Origin: Brucella gallinifaecis
GTDB lineage: Bacteria > Pseudomonadota > Alphaproteobacteria > Rhizobiales > Rhizobiaceae
DNA length: 64,000 nt
Assembly: GCF_006476605.1 (NCBI RefSeq)
Contig: NZ_ML636810.1
Span: forward strand, 31,637-95,636
Direction: 5' to 3'
Shown: in pieces, positions 7,787 through 17,037 of the stretch
How positions within the stretch are numbered: the stretch's first letter is position 1
Layout: each line of letters opens with the position of its first letter
Notes under the pieces: model-generated
The model's database searches: none
Seen by the model: the letters and a program-made list of their open reading frames with translations, nothing else
What the model was told of the DNA's origin: nothing
Translations under genes and position numbers: made by a program

Positions 7787-8854
7787 TTATTGTGGCAGCT
7801 TGTCGTCAACACCTTCAACATAGAAGTTCAGACCGAGCAATGTTGCATCATCAGCCTGTTCGCCTTCCTTAAGCCATACCGAACCGTCCTGCTTCTTGAT
7901 AGGACCAGTGAATGGCTTGAGTTCACCCGACTTGATCCTGGCTTCGGTTTCCTCTGCCATTTTCTTCACGTCGTCCGGCATATTGGTATAGGGTGCCATT
8001 TTGACGAGGCCTTCCTTCATGCCCCACCAGATATTCTGGCTTTCCCATTTGTCATCAAGCACAGCCTTGGCGCGGTCGATATAATATGGGCCCCAATCAT
8101 CGACAATCGCGGTGAGCTGGGTTTCAGGACCAAACTTGATCATATCAGAAGCCTGACCGAACGCCTTGATGCCACGCTCATGCGCAACCTGAATGGGAGC
8201 GGTCGAATCTGTATGCTGCGTCAGAATATCGACTCCCTGATCAACCAGCGCCTTGGCAGCATCTGCTTCCTTGCCCGGATCAAACCATGAATTGACCCAG
8301 ATGACCTTCACTTTAAATTCAGGATTGACCGATTGCGCACCAAGCATGAATGCATTGATGCCCTGAACAACTTCCGGGACCGGAACCGAGGCAATATAGC
8401 CTGCAACACCCTTTTCCGAAAGCTTTGCAGCGATCTGGCCCTGCACATAACGGCCTTCATAGAAACGTGCATTATAGGCGGAAACATTATCAGCAGTCTT
8501 ATAGCCGGTTGCATGTTCAAATTTCACATCCGGGAACTTGGCTGCAACCTTGATGGTCGGGTCCATATAGCCAAATGAAGTGGTGAAGATCAGCTTGTTG
8601 CCAGCGCGTGCCAGACGTTCAATGGAACGCTCGGCATCGGCACCTTCCGGTACATTTTCGAGAAAAGTGGTTTCAACCTTGTCCCCAAGGGCTTCGATCA
8701 TTTCCTTACGCGCGACGTCGTGCTGATAAGTCCAGCCGAAATCTCCCGGAGGTCCGATATAGATGAAGCCAACTTTCAGCTTGTCTTCTGCATGTGCTGC
8801 ACCGCCAAGCACGAAGCTTGCTGCGGTGGCAATCGCCAACAGCATCTTTTTCAT
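7787..8854 (-). CDS. BMP-family ABC transporter substrate-binding protein
   Basis: A 355-residue periplasmic binding protein of the BMP/Med (PnrA-like) family, which mostly bind purine nucleosides. Signal peptide 1-22 (MKKMLLAIATAASFVLGGAAHA), then KVGFIYIGPPGDFGWTYQHD, the ligand-site segment of the family; also FTTSFGYMDPTIKVA and ARFYEGRYVQGQIAAKLS. Start at 8854 with AGGAGTG ahead; the open frame runs ten codons further. Last gene of the ATPase-permease-permease-binding protein operon, separated from the permease by a stem-loop at 8890-8920. Ligand unproven. Confidence 0.92.
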   Translation of the reverse strand: MKKMLLAIATAASFVLGGAAHAEDKLKVGFIYIGPPGDFGWTYQHDVARKEMIEALGDKVETTFLENVPEGADAERSIERLARAGNKLIFTTSFGYMDPTIKVAAKFPDVKFEHATGYKTADNVSAYNARFYEGRYVQGQIAAKLSEKGVAGYIASVPVPEVVQGINAFMLGAQSVNPEFKVKVIWVNSWFDPGKEADAAKALVDQGVDILTQHTDSTAPIQVAHERGIKAFGQASDMIKFGPETQLTAIVDDWGPYYIDRAKAVLDDKWESQNIWWGMKEGLVKMAPYTNMPDDVKKMAEETEARIKSGELKPFTGPIKKQDGSVWLKEGEQADDATLLGLNFYVEGVDDKLPQ

Positions 8855-8889
8855 GTTCCCTGCACTCCTTTTTTTCACCCTCAAAACAA

Positions 8890-8920
8890 AACGGCAGGCC
8901 GTGGGAGCCGGTCTGCCGTT
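8890..8920 (-). promoter_or_regulatory. intercistronic stem-loop before the BMP binding-protein gene
   Basis: Arms AACGGCAG / CTGCCGTT with additional CC-GG pairing and a short loop, in the 78-base gap between the permease stop (8933) and the binding-protein start (8854). No T run follows, so it is more likely an mRNA processing or stabilising element that lets the binding protein be made in excess than a full terminator. Confidence 0.55.
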
Positions 8921-8932
8921 CAGAACGCATAT

Positions 8933-9853
8933 TTACCTGTCCGGCACGAATGGCTTGCCAAGCGACGCAGGCGTATTCATCATCGTCAAACGTCTGTTGC
9001 GCGAGATAATGACCAGCACCACGATGGTCGCAATATAAGGCAAAGCCGACAAAAACTGCGATGGCAGACCAAAGCCAAGCGCCTGCGCGTGAAGCTGTCC
9101 GATTGTCACCGCACCAAACAGATAAGCACCGATCAGCACGCGCCACGGACGCCATGATGCAAAAACCACCAGCGCAAGTGCAATCCAGCCGCGCCCGGCT
9201 GACATGTTTTCAACCCATTGCGGCACGTAAACCAGTGAAAGCTGCGCCCCGGCAAGCCCGGCGCAAGCTCCGCCAAACAGCACAGCCAGATAGCGCGTAC
9301 GCACCACATGCACACCAAGCGCATGGGCAGAGCCGTGATTGTCACCAATGGCCCGCAATTGCAGCCCTGCGCGTGTGCGAAACAAAAACCATGTCACACC
9401 GATTACCAGCAGGATGGAGATATAGAAAATCGGATCCTGTCCGAACAAAAAACGTCCGGCATAAGGAATATCGGTCAGATAGGGAATGCTGATTGCATCG
9501 AGCCTGACGCCCGGCATGCCGACAAAGCTTTCGCCCAGCATGGCCGATGCACCAATACCCAGAATGGTGAGCGCAAGTCCTGTTGCCACCTGATTGGTTA
9601 CAAGTGTCAGGGTCAGGAATGCAAAAATACCGGAGAAAAGACTACCGACAATAATGGCTGCAATCATGCCAAGCCATGCCGAACCGGTAAATTGCGCTGC
9701 CGCAAAGCCGGACACGGCTCCCATCAGCATCATGCCTTCAACACCAAGGTTAAGCACGCCAGAGCGCTCGACGACCAGTTCGCCAATCGCTGCGATCAGC
9801 AAAGGCGTTGCAGCGGTTGCGATGGTGAGAAGGATTGCCTGTGTCAAATCCAT
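8933..9853 (-). CDS. ABC transporter permease (BMP/nucleoside type), second subunit
   Basis: A 306-residue membrane protein of the branched-type permease family (BPD_transp_2), about eight to nine spans. Family signs: GELVVERSGVLNLGVEGMMLMGA near residues 25-47, the conserved start of this subunit, and a second half ALGVHVVRTRYLAVLFGGACAGLAGAQLSL typical of YufQ/NupC-like subunits. It starts three bases after the stop of the first permease. Together with that subunit it forms the channel for the BMP-binding protein encoded downstream. Confidence 0.92.
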   Translation of the reverse strand: MDLTQAILLTIATAATPLLIAAIGELVVERSGVLNLGVEGMMLMGAVSGFAAAQFTGSAWLGMIAAIIVGSLFSGIFAFLTLTLVTNQVATGLALTILGIGASAMLGESFVGMPGVRLDAISIPYLTDIPYAGRFLFGQDPIFYISILLVIGVTWFLFRTRAGLQLRAIGDNHGSAHALGVHVVRTRYLAVLFGGACAGLAGAQLSLVYVPQWVENMSAGRGWIALALVVFASWRPWRVLIGAYLFGAVTIGQLHAQALGFGLPSQFLSALPYIATIVVLVIISRNRRLTMMNTPASLGKPFVPDR

Positions 9854-9856
9854 TGA

Positions 9857-10939
9857 TCACACCTTTCCTGCTGCGCGACCCGCCACAAAGCGGATGCGAT
9901 AGTGGATGAGTGTGTCGCAAGCCAACACAAAAAACAGGATCATGCCCTGAAACACCCGGGCCGATTTTTCAGAAATACCAATGGCAACCTGTGCAGCCTC
10001 GCCCCCGAGATAGGAAAGCGCCAGAACGAAGCCGGCTGCAATCGCGCCAATCGGGTTGAGCCTGCCAAGAAAAGCGACAATGATGGCCGTAAAGCCATAT
10101 CCGGGCGAAATGACCGGACGAAGCTGGCCAATTGCACCGGAAGTTTCTGCAATACCGGCTAGACCGGCCAAGGCACCAGAAATCGCAAAAACGAAAAACA
10201 CCAGCCTGCCCCGGCTGAAACCTGCAAAAAGGCCTGCTCTTGGACTTTGGCCAATAACCTTGATTTCAAAGCCTTTCAGCGTTTTGGCGAGCAAAAACCA
10301 GACAATGATTGCAGCAATAATGGCAAAAATGAATCCCCAATGCGCACGTCCCGATGCGCTCCATATTTCCGGCAGCACCGCACTTGCATTAAACTGTCGT
10401 GTTTCGGGGAAGTTGTACCCTTCCGGGTTGCGCCATGGACCACGCACCAGCCAATCAAGGAAAAGCTGTGCCACATAGACCAGCATCAGGCTGGTCAGAA
10501 TTTCATTGGTATTGAAGCGCACTTTCAACAAAGCAGGAATAGATGCATAGGCAGCACCACCTGCCATGCCCATCAGCATCATTAAGGGCAGCACAGCCCA
10601 TATCTGCAAATCGGGAAACATCACCGGCAGGATGGATCCAGTAATGGCACCGATGATAAATTGCCCTTCGGCGCCGATATTCCAGTTGTTGGACTGGAAA
10701 CATACACAAAGACCGATCGCAATCAGGATAAGCGGTGTTGCCTTGACCAGAAGCTCATGCCACGACCAGACATCCAGCAAAGGCTCGACAAAGAAGACAT
10801 AAAGCGCATGAAGCGGATCCTTGCCCATCAATGCAAAGGCAATACCGCCAAAAACAAGCGTCAGCGCCAGTGCCAGCAATGGCGAAACGGCACTGAAGAT
10901 TTTTGAAGGTTGCGGACGTTTTACCAGTTCAATACGCAT
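9857..10939 (-). CDS. ABC transporter permease (BMP/nucleoside type), first subunit
   Basis: A 360-residue permease of the BPD_transp_2 family, like YufP/NupB. Residues near CVCFQSNNWNIGAEGQFIIGAI are the usual start of the core, and GQSPRAGLFAGFSRGRLVFFVFAISGALAGLAGIAE is the cytoplasmic coupling segment that contacts the ATPase. The ATG at 10939 overlaps the ATPase stop (TGATG); a GTG one codon earlier is an equal choice. Nucleoside transport is inferred from the BMP-type binding protein in the same operon. Confidence 0.92.
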   Translation of the reverse strand: MRIELVKRPQPSKIFSAVSPLLALALTLVFGGIAFALMGKDPLHALYVFFVEPLLDVWSWHELLVKATPLILIAIGLCVCFQSNNWNIGAEGQFIIGAITGSILPVMFPDLQIWAVLPLMMLMGMAGGAAYASIPALLKVRFNTNEILTSLMLVYVAQLFLDWLVRGPWRNPEGYNFPETRQFNASAVLPEIWSASGRAHWGFIFAIIAAIIVWFLLAKTLKGFEIKVIGQSPRAGLFAGFSRGRLVFFVFAISGALAGLAGIAETSGAIGQLRPVISPGYGFTAIIVAFLGRLNPIGAIAAGFVLALSYLGGEAAQVAIGISEKSARVFQGMILFFVLACDTLIHYRIRFVAGRAAGKV

Positions 10940-12504
10940 CACGCCGCCCCCGCCTGATCAGAGCCGGATATACCCCCCATGAGCAGACCGATCTTTTCCA
11001 GCGTCACCTGTGCAATCGGCATTGGTGTGGAAAGCGTGCCATGGTGCATCACGGCAATACGGTCACTGATTTCAAGCAGTTCATCAAGATCCTGACTAAT
11101 CACAAGAACGGCTGAACCAGAACGGGCGAGATCAACCAGTGCCTGACGGATATGCGCAGCCGCACCCGCATCAACACCCCAGGTCGGCTGATTGACGATC
11201 ATCACCGCTGGAGAACGATCAAGCTCACGCCCGATGATAAATTTTTGCAGATTGCCACCAGACAAAGCCGATGCCGGCGGGTTTTCAGCACTCTTGCGCA
11301 CATCCATTGTCTTGATGATACGCTCTGCGGCCAGCCGCAGCGCAGTTTCCGCAATAAGCTTCAAACTGCCTCCGCGCATGAATGATCTGGCATCCGTTTT
11401 ATAACGTGAGAGAAAAAGATTATCTGTGAGTGACAAAGCAGGTGCTGCGCCATGTCCCAGACGCTCTTCCGGGACAAAAGCGGCGCCCATCATACGGCGA
11501 TCGCTGATACCGCACTTGCCGGCATCCTGGCCACGAATACGCACGGCGGATGCAGTTGATTGCTGAGCCTCGCCGGAAATGGCTTCAAAAAACTCACCCT
11601 GCCCATTGCCTGCAACCCCTGCAATACCAACAACTTCGCCAGCTTTGATAGACAGCGAAATATCGTTTAATGCAGTGGAAAATGGACCCCGCGGTGGCTG
11701 CGACAGATTGCTGATTTCCAAAAGCGGGACTGGCTGGCTTTGCGCGCCTTCAATCGGGCTGCGTGCCACGACTTTAATATCATTACCCACCATCATGCGG
11801 GCAAGCGATGCGGCAGTTTCCTGCCTTGGATCGCAATGCGCAACAACTTTACCGTGACGCAATACGGTAGCGCGATCACAAAGGCGCTTCACTTCTTCAA
11901 GACGATGCGAAATGTAGAGGATCGACTTTCCTTCCGCCTTCAGACGCTCAAGCGTTTCAAACAGACGATCCGCTTCCTGAGGGGTCAGAACCGAGGTGGG
12001 TTCGTCAAGAATAATCAGGTCTGGCTGCTGCAAAAGGCAGCGCACAATCTCAATACGCTGGCGCTCCCCCACCGAAAGATCACCAATATGAGCCTGCGGA
12101 TCAATCGGAAGGCCGTAGGCCTGTCCCACATCATAAGCACGCTTGGCAATGTCAGAAAGCGAGAGCGAACCTTCAAGAGAAAGAGCAATATTTTCGGCAG
12201 CAGTCAGCGAGTCAAACAATGAGAAATGCTGAAAAACCATACCAATGCCAAGCTTTCTGGCCATGGCAGGCTCGGTAATCGTTACACGCTCGCCTTTCCA
12301 GACGATCTCGCCTTCCAGCGGCTGCAATGCCCCGAACAGCATTTTTACAAATGTGGATTTGCCAGCACCATTCTCGCCCAGAAGCGCGTGAATTTCTCCT
12401 TCAGCAATGACAAGATCAACGGCATCACAGGCTTTGAGCTTACCAAATATCTTAGTAAGCCCACGGACATCCAGAAGAGGCCGGGCGGTTAAAGGCGCTG
12501 ACAT
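10939..12504 (-). CDS. ABC transporter ATP-binding protein, double domain (BMP/nucleoside type)
   Basis: A 521-residue ATPase with two fused nucleotide-binding domains. First half: Walker [10 protein letters not shown], signature LSVGERQR (variant V), Walker B LIILDEPTSVL. Second half: Walker A replaced by GVAGNGQGE, signature LSGGNLQK, Walker B MIVNQPTWGVD, in which the catalytic acidic residue is lost, as is normal for this family where one site is degenerate. First gene of the four-gene importer operon. A stem-loop terminator of the upstream quinone reductase (12571-12598) separates it from that gene. Confidence 0.92.
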   Translation of the reverse strand: MSAPLTARPLLDVRGLTKIFGKLKACDAVDLVIAEGEIHALLGENGAGKSTFVKMLFGALQPLEGEIVWKGERVTITEPAMARKLGIGMVFQHFSLFDSLTAAENIALSLEGSLSLSDIAKRAYDVGQAYGLPIDPQAHIGDLSVGERQRIEIVRCLLQQPDLIILDEPTSVLTPQEADRLFETLERLKAEGKSILYISHRLEEVKRLCDRATVLRHGKVVAHCDPRQETAASLARMMVGNDIKVVARSPIEGAQSQPVPLLEISNLSQPPRGPFSTALNDISLSIKAGEVVGIAGVAGNGQGEFFEAISGEAQQSTASAVRIRGQDAGKCGISDRRMMGAAFVPEERLGHGAAPALSLTDNLFLSRYKTDARSFMRGGSLKLIAETALRLAAERIIKTMDVRKSAENPPASALSGGNLQKFIIGRELDRSPAVMIVNQPTWGVDAGAAAHIRQALVDLARSGSAVLVISQDLDELLEISDRIAVMHHGTLSTPMPIAQVTLEKIGLLMGGISGSDQAGAA

Positions 12505-12570
12505 TATTCCCCGAGTTTATTTTTGGATAATCTTATCCAGCAAGATCACAGTTGAAAAGCTAAAAAGAAA

Positions 12571-12598
12571 ACGGCGGAGGACATATGCACACCGCCGT
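12571..12598 (-). terminator. Rho-independent terminator after quinone oxidoreductase gene
   Basis: Arms ACGGCGG / CCGCCGT with a 14-base loop; on the minus strand the stem is followed by TTTTCTTTTT. It ends the pcs-quinone reductase transcript before the ABC operon. Confidence 0.75.
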
Positions 12599-12621
12599 CA
12601 GATTTATACACTCAACATAAA

Positions 12622-13596
12622 CTATGGGAGCAGGATAGTCGCACCCGTTGTCTTACGCGCTTCAAGGTCTTCATGCGCCTTGCGCACATCTTTAAGCGCA
12701 TAGGTCTGGTTGATTTCGATCTTCACCGCGCCGCTCGCCACCACATCGAATAATTCATTCGCGGTCTTTTCGAGTTCAGAACGCTTGGCGACATAATTGA
12801 ACAATGTCGGGCGGGTCGCAAAAAGCGAGCCTTTCTGCGCAAGCAGATTGAGATCAAAAGGTGGAATAACGCCAGATGACTGACCAAAACAGGCAAACAT
12901 GCCCAGCGGCTTCAAAACATCAAGCGAACCCATATAGGTATCACGCCCAACGGAGTCATAGACAACATTGACGCCTTCGCCGCCGGTCAGTTCCTTCACA
13001 CGCTCAACAAAGTTTTCGGTGCGGTAATTGATGACATGATCATAACCATGCGCCTTGGCCAAAGCGACCTTCTCTTCCGATCCGGCCGTCCCGATAACAG
13101 TTGCGCCAAGATGCTTCGCCCATTGACCGGCAATAAGCCCGACACCACCGGCTGCCGCATGAAACAGGATTGTATGTCCCGGCTTCACCACAAAGGTCTG
13201 ACGCAGAAGATATTGCGCCGTCATACCTTTAAGCATCATGGCTGCGGCAGTTGTCAGTTCGATATTGTCTGGTACTTTGACAAGCCTGTCGGCGGGCAAA
13301 ATACGTTCTTGCGCATAGGAACCCGGTGTCGCAGCATAGGCAACCCGATCACCAATTTTGAGATTTTCAACCCCGTCGCCAACGGCCACAACAATGCCTG
13401 CACCTTCATTGCCGGGTGTGAACGGCATCTGCGACGCTTTGTAAAGTCCGGTACGGAAATAGACATCGATGAAGTTCAGCCCGATAGCCTCGTGACGCAC
13501 CTTGGCTTCACCCGCTTGCGGTTCACCGATCTCGACCTGCTCATATTGCAGAACTTCCGGTCCGCCAGTCTGGTGAACCCGAATGGCATTAATCAT
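12622..13596 (-). CDS. zinc-independent quinone oxidoreductase (MDR family)
   Basis: A 324-residue NADPH-dependent quinone reductase of the medium-chain reductase family. The Rossmann loop AAGGVGLIAGQWAKHLGAT around residues 149-167 binds NADPH; GLNFIDVYFRTGLYKASQMPFTPGNEGAG in the N-terminal domain is the quinone reductase signature, and there are no zinc-ligand cysteines. Length matches QorA proteins (~325). It starts 6 bases after the pcs stop with GAGGAAA ahead, so the two genes are co-transcribed; a functional link between them is not evident. Confidence 0.9.
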   Translation of the reverse strand: MINAIRVHQTGGPEVLQYEQVEIGEPQAGEAKVRHEAIGLNFIDVYFRTGLYKASQMPFTPGNEGAGIVVAVGDGVENLKIGDRVAYAATPGSYAQERILPADRLVKVPDNIELTTAAAMMLKGMTAQYLLRQTFVVKPGHTILFHAAAGGVGLIAGQWAKHLGATVIGTAGSEEKVALAKAHGYDHVINYRTENFVERVKELTGGEGVNVVYDSVGRDTYMGSLDVLKPLGMFACFGQSSGVIPPFDLNLLAQKGSLFATRPTLFNYVAKRSELEKTANELFDVVASGAVKIEINQTYALKDVRKAHEDLEARKTTGATILLP

Positions 13597-13602
13597 GTTT
13601 CC

Positions 13603-14403
13603 TCAGCCTTTCTTTTTCGCGTCAGCCGCCTGCTCCGCCGCAATCACCGCAGCGGTTCGTCCAAGCTGTGGAAAGAACTGCATGATTGCACCGATGAAAT
13701 AGATATAAAGCCCCGTCACCGTAATGCCGATGCGCACCCAGAGCGGGGCATCAAGCATATAATAAAGACCGGCAACACCAAAAGCACACCAGAGTAAAAA
13801 GATCGTCAGATTAAGCGGGCGCAGACGCACCACGCGCACCGGATGCAAAAAGCTGATTGGCAGGAAAGAAAGAATGGCCGACAGGACCACAATGGCAAAA
13901 GCTTCCCATTCGCCGGGGCGGACAATGAAAAGCGTGAAAACCACCATGTTCCAGACAACGGGGAAGCCTTTGAAGAAATTCTCCTTGGTCTTCATACCGG
14001 TATCGGCATAATAAATTGCGCTGGTTATCACTATGATCGCCCCGGATATGAAGGAAAGATTGGTCCCCATAAATCCGCTTTGATAGAGCGCAAAGGCTGG
14101 TATCAGGACATAGGTCACATAGTCGATGATATTATCGAGCAGCTCTCCCGACCAGTTGGGAAGAACATATTTGACTTCCAGCTTGCGGGCAATCGGTCCA
14201 TCAATACCATCGACAAACAGTGCCAGGCCAAGCCACCACCACATAGCGGTATAACGCCCGTCACTGGCTGCAACAATGGATAAAAACGCCAGAAACGATC
14301 CCGACGCAGTAAGCAGATGCACAGAAAATGCCTTCGCCTGGGGCGCAGTCACTTTCCTGGCTTTTAATTTTCCGGTCAGTTTGCTTTTCACGCCGCTCGC
14401 CAT
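13603..14403 (-). CDS. pcs: phosphatidylcholine synthase
   Basis: A 266-residue membrane enzyme joining CDP-diacylglycerol and choline to phosphatidylcholine, a pathway found in Rhizobiales and some other bacteria. The CDP-alcohol phosphotransferase motif is complete: D65, D68-G69, A72-R73, G86, D90, D94. About eight hydrophobic spans follow. The N terminus is basic (VKSKLTGKLKARK). Length and the segments SGELLDNIIDYVTYVLIP and FKGFPVVWN agree closely with rhizobial Pcs. Useful as a taxonomic marker here. Confidence 0.95.
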   Translation of the reverse strand: MASGVKSKLTGKLKARKVTAPQAKAFSVHLLTASGSFLAFLSIVAASDGRYTAMWWWLGLALFVDGIDGPIARKLEVKYVLPNWSGELLDNIIDYVTYVLIPAFALYQSGFMGTNLSFISGAIIVITSAIYYADTGMKTKENFFKGFPVVWNMVVFTLFIVRPGEWEAFAIVVLSAILSFLPISFLHPVRVVRLRPLNLTIFLLWCAFGVAGLYYMLDAPLWVRIGITVTGLYIYFIGAIMQFFPQLGRTAAVIAAEQAADAKKKG

Positions 14404-14686
14404 TTCTCTTGATCACCGTCACCCGCATTTTCAAAACAGCATGAGACGGCAGACAGGACTTACGGGCATAAAGCCATCGCAAGCCATACTCTCTTGATAA
14501 GCTTTCTCCGAATAAGGCCAAAAGAGCAAGTAAGTCATGAGACAAAACCGCCATCATTCCACCAAAGATTGGGATTTAGCTGAACGCGCAATGGCCTTTG
14601 GCTGTCACTTGCGGTTAAATACCATAAGACACGATGCGATAAGAATCGCTTTGGACCGAAACATCTTCGGTCAGGGATAGAGCATT
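14404..14686. other. divergent intergenic region between pcs and the UbiH-like gene
   Basis: About 280 bases that must hold the promoters of both genes. Several short open frames cross it, but none has both a ribosome site and a recognisable product. I see no clear operator. Confidence 0.4.
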
Positions 14687-15928
14687 ATGAATGATGTAAT
14701 TGTAGAAAAGCCCCTCACCGAAATCACGATCAGCGGCAGCGGGCCTGCTGGCATGATGGCGGCACTGGCGCTCAGTGCCAAAGGATATCGCACTGCATTG
14801 CTCGGCCCTGAAACCGATATCAATGATCGTCGCACCACGGCTCTCATGATGCCTGCCATTCGTTTTCTTGAAGACATCGGAATATGGGCCAATATTGCCC
14901 CGGAAGCCGCCCCTCTTGCCTCGATGCGCATTATTGACGCAACAACACGGCTTATCCGCAGCCCCACCGTTACTTTTCGCGCCGGCGAAATTGATGAAGA
15001 GGCTTTTGGTTACAATATTCCAAATGCAGCACTCAATCAGAAACTCGCGCAAGCCGTTGCTGAAAATCCGAATATTAAGCGCATAACCCGCAACGCCATT
15101 GAATATCGCAACAATAGTGATCACATCACCATCACACTTGCGGATGGCAATACACTGCATACACGACTTGTCGTTGCCGCTGATGGGCGCAATTCTGCAG
15201 CGCGTCAGGCAGCAGGCATTCGCACCCGCCGCTGGAGCTATCCGCAGACTGCCGTTGTGCTGTCCTTTGCGCATGAAGTCGATCACCAGAATATCTCGAC
15301 CGAATTTCACACCGAAGAAGGTCCGTTCACACAGGTTCCGCTTAAAGGAAAGCGCTCCAGTCTGGTTTGGGTTGTTAATCCAAACCGCGCTGACGAGCTG
15401 CTTAAACTTGATGAAACAGCTTTTGCCCAGCGTATTGAAGCCATGATGCAATCAATGCTTGGCAGGATTACCATTGATATCCAGCCCCAGGCATGGCCGC
15501 TATCGGGGATGGTGCCTTTGTCATTTGCAGCAAAACGCACCATTCTGATCGGTGAGGCAGCCCATGTCTTTCCACCGATTGGTGCGCAGGGTCTCAATCT
15601 CGGCACACGCGATGTCGAAACACTCGTCCGGGCAATGGCAAGTGATCCTTCCGATCCCGGTTCAGACCGTGTGATCCGTGCCTATGATCGTGGCCGCCGC
15701 CCTGATATTCTGGCACGCACCGGATCAGTCGATGCCTTAAACCGCTCGCTCCTCTCGCCAATGCTTCCTGCACAAATAGCACGCAATATGGGGTTGGAAA
15801 TGCTGCGCTCATTCGCGCCACTGCGTGCATTCTTCATGCGTGAAGGTTTAAAGCCCGGCAGCGGCTTTTCCAAATTTTTGCCGCAGCTTCCAAAATCACC
15901 GGATCATGGAAACCGTGCGACAAAATAG
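14687..15928 (+). CDS. UbiH/Visc-type FAD-dependent hydroxylase (ubiquinone biosynthesis)
   Basis: A 413-residue flavoprotein monooxygenase. FAD-binding GxGxxG as SGSGPAGMMAALALSAKGYRTALLGPE (about residues 11-37), the DG motif VVAADGRNSAARQAAG in the middle, and the GD-type motif GEAAHVFPPIGAQGLNLGTRDVETL (~residues 288-312), which is the UbiH/UbiF/Coq6 signature including GxGLNxGxxD. Alphaproteobacteria use one to three such enzymes (UbiH, UbiL, UbiM) for different ring positions; I cannot say which one this is, so I give no symbol. Monocistronic by spacing. Confidence 0.88.
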   Translation: MNDVIVEKPLTEITISGSGPAGMMAALALSAKGYRTALLGPETDINDRRTTALMMPAIRFLEDIGIWANIAPEAAPLASMRIIDATTRLIRSPTVTFRAGEIDEEAFGYNIPNAALNQKLAQAVAENPNIKRITRNAIEYRNNSDHITITLADGNTLHTRLVVAADGRNSAARQAAGIRTRRWSYPQTAVVLSFAHEVDHQNISTEFHTEEGPFTQVPLKGKRSSLVWVVNPNRADELLKLDETAFAQRIEAMMQSMLGRITIDIQPQAWPLSGMVPLSFAAKRTILIGEAAHVFPPIGAQGLNLGTRDVETLVRAMASDPSDPGSDRVIRAYDRGRRPDILARTGSVDALNRSLLSPMLPAQIARNMGLEMLRSFAPLRAFFMREGLKPGSGFSKFLPQLPKSPDHGNRATK

Positions 15929-15993
15929 TTAATGCCCCTGAAAATTCTGCAGCTTTAATTTTGCAGCCGATGAACTACATATGTTCCATGGGT

Positions 15994-16323
15994 ATGACAC
16001 AGATAAAACACGCCAAGTTTCAGATCGGACAGATTGTCAAACATCGACTGTTTCCATTTCGCGGAATCATTTTCGATGTCGATCCGGAATTTGCCAATAC
16101 GGAAGAATGGTATGATTCCATTCCCGCAGAAACACGGCCACGCCGCGATCAGCCATTTTATCATCTTTTGGCAGAAAACGAGGAGGCCGAATATATGGCC
16201 TATGTTTCCGAGCAGAATCTCATAGCGGACATAAGCGATAAACCCCTGCGCCATCCGCAGATCAGGGAAATGTTTGATAAGCTTGAGAATGGATCATATC
16301 GCGTCAAGCTCCATGCAAACTGA
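15994..16323 (+). CDS. hspQ: heat shock protein HspQ
   Basis: A 109-residue protein matching HspQ, a hemimethylated-DNA-binding-like protein that in enterics acts as a Lon specificity factor. Conserved parts: AKFQIGQIVKHRLFPFRGIIFDVDPEF (residues 7-33), PFYHLLAENEEAEYMAYVSEQNLI and a C-terminal HPQIREMFDKL. The start is uncertain: ATG codons at 15967, 15988 and 15994 are in frame and none has a strong ribosome site; 15994 fits the family N terminus best. Confidence 0.88.
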   Translation: MTQIKHAKFQIGQIVKHRLFPFRGIIFDVDPEFANTEEWYDSIPAETRPRRDQPFYHLLAENEEAEYMAYVSEQNLIADISDKPLRHPQIREMFDKLENGSYRVKLHAN

Positions 16324-16326
16324 GCA

Positions 16327-16357
16327 CATCCCGAAAAGCGGAAAGCCGGTTTTCGGA
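16327..16357. repeat. second copy of the Rhizobiales-type palindromic repeat
   Basis: CATCCCGAAAA ... CCGGTTTTCGG, an inverted repeat sharing its inner part with the repeat at 7681-7770. It lies just after hspQ and before a canonical terminator. Confidence 0.65.
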
Positions 16358-16374
16358 ACAAGGTGTACAAACAA

Positions 16375-16397
16375 AAAGGGCGCTAAAAGCGCCCTTT
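16375..16397. terminator. bidirectional terminator between hspQ and the IalB-like gene
   Basis: Perfect 10-bp arms AAAGGGCGCT / AGCGCCCTTT with a 3-base loop, T runs on both strands, between convergent genes. Confidence 0.85.
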
Positions 16398-16419
16398 ATC
16401 AATTCATGCACAGCGCAAA

Positions 16420-17037
16420 TTAATTCGCTGCACCCTTTGCCTTGGCCTGTTCAGCCTTCATCTTTTCTTCGAATTCCTTCTGGCGCTTTGCAACAGCATC
16501 CTGAAGTTCTTTCTGGCGTTCTTCAAGTTCAGACTGCTTGAGACCCGGACCGGTAAGAGCTGCCGAGAAACCGGTCAGCGCAACAGGAATCGGGTTCTGC
16601 TTGTTCTGGTAGTTAACCGAAGTCAGAGTAAGCTTGCTGCCCTTCTTGAGCGCATTGATCAGATCGACAGAGAGCGGAGCCTCAGCAATACAACGATCCG
16701 GGAAGCAGATGCCATATTCAAGCTTGGTTGGCTTGTTGTTGTCGATCTGCAAGCCAACGCCCGCAGGAATCAGACGACCGATTGGTACAGTGACCTGAAA
16801 AATCTTGCGGTTGATCTTGCCCTTGATCTCAATGAGGTTCACAGCGGTCAATAGCTGGCCTGAGTCAGCGGTCACAATGTTCTGCGTATTGCAGATGTCA
16901 TTGTCTTCCTGTTTTGAGCAAACCTTGAACCAGCCCTGCGGGGGCTGCTGTGCGGCTGCCGGCATTGTCGCAGAGGCAAGCAGGGCGAACGCGCCAGCAA
17001 ATGCAGATGCGGCAGCGATTGTCTTCGTGCTGGTCAT
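16420..17037 (-). CDS. invasion-associated locus B (IalB) family protein
   Basis: A 205-residue secreted protein. Residues 1-30 are a signal peptide (TSTKTIAAASAFAGAFALLA ... AAA). The mature part starts QQPPQGWFKVCSKQEDNDICNTQ, with paired cysteines, then QVTVPIGRLIPAGVGLQID and YGICFPDRCIAEAPLS, the IalB core. The C terminus is a charged, coiled-coil-like tail rich in Glu, Lys and Gln (ELEERQKELQDAVAKRQKEF). IalB was named in Bartonella for erythrocyte invasion, but homologues are widespread in free-living Rhizobiales, so a virulence role should not be assumed. Start at 17037 with AAGGAAA ahead. Confidence 0.88.
   Translation of the reverse strand: MTSTKTIAAASAFAGAFALLASATMPAAAQQPPQGWFKVCSKQEDNDICNTQNIVTADSGQLLTAVNLIEIKGKINRKIFQVTVPIGRLIPAGVGLQIDNNKPTKLEYGICFPDRCIAEAPLSVDLINALKKGSKLTLTSVNYQNKQNPIPVALTGFSAALTGPGLKQSELEERQKELQDAVAKRQKEFEEKMKAEQAKAKGAAN

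Noticed and set aside
14615..15451. 278-codon minus-strand open frame inside the UbiH-like gene
   Set aside because: The plus strand encodes a complete FAD hydroxylase with all motifs; the minus-strand frame resembles nothing.
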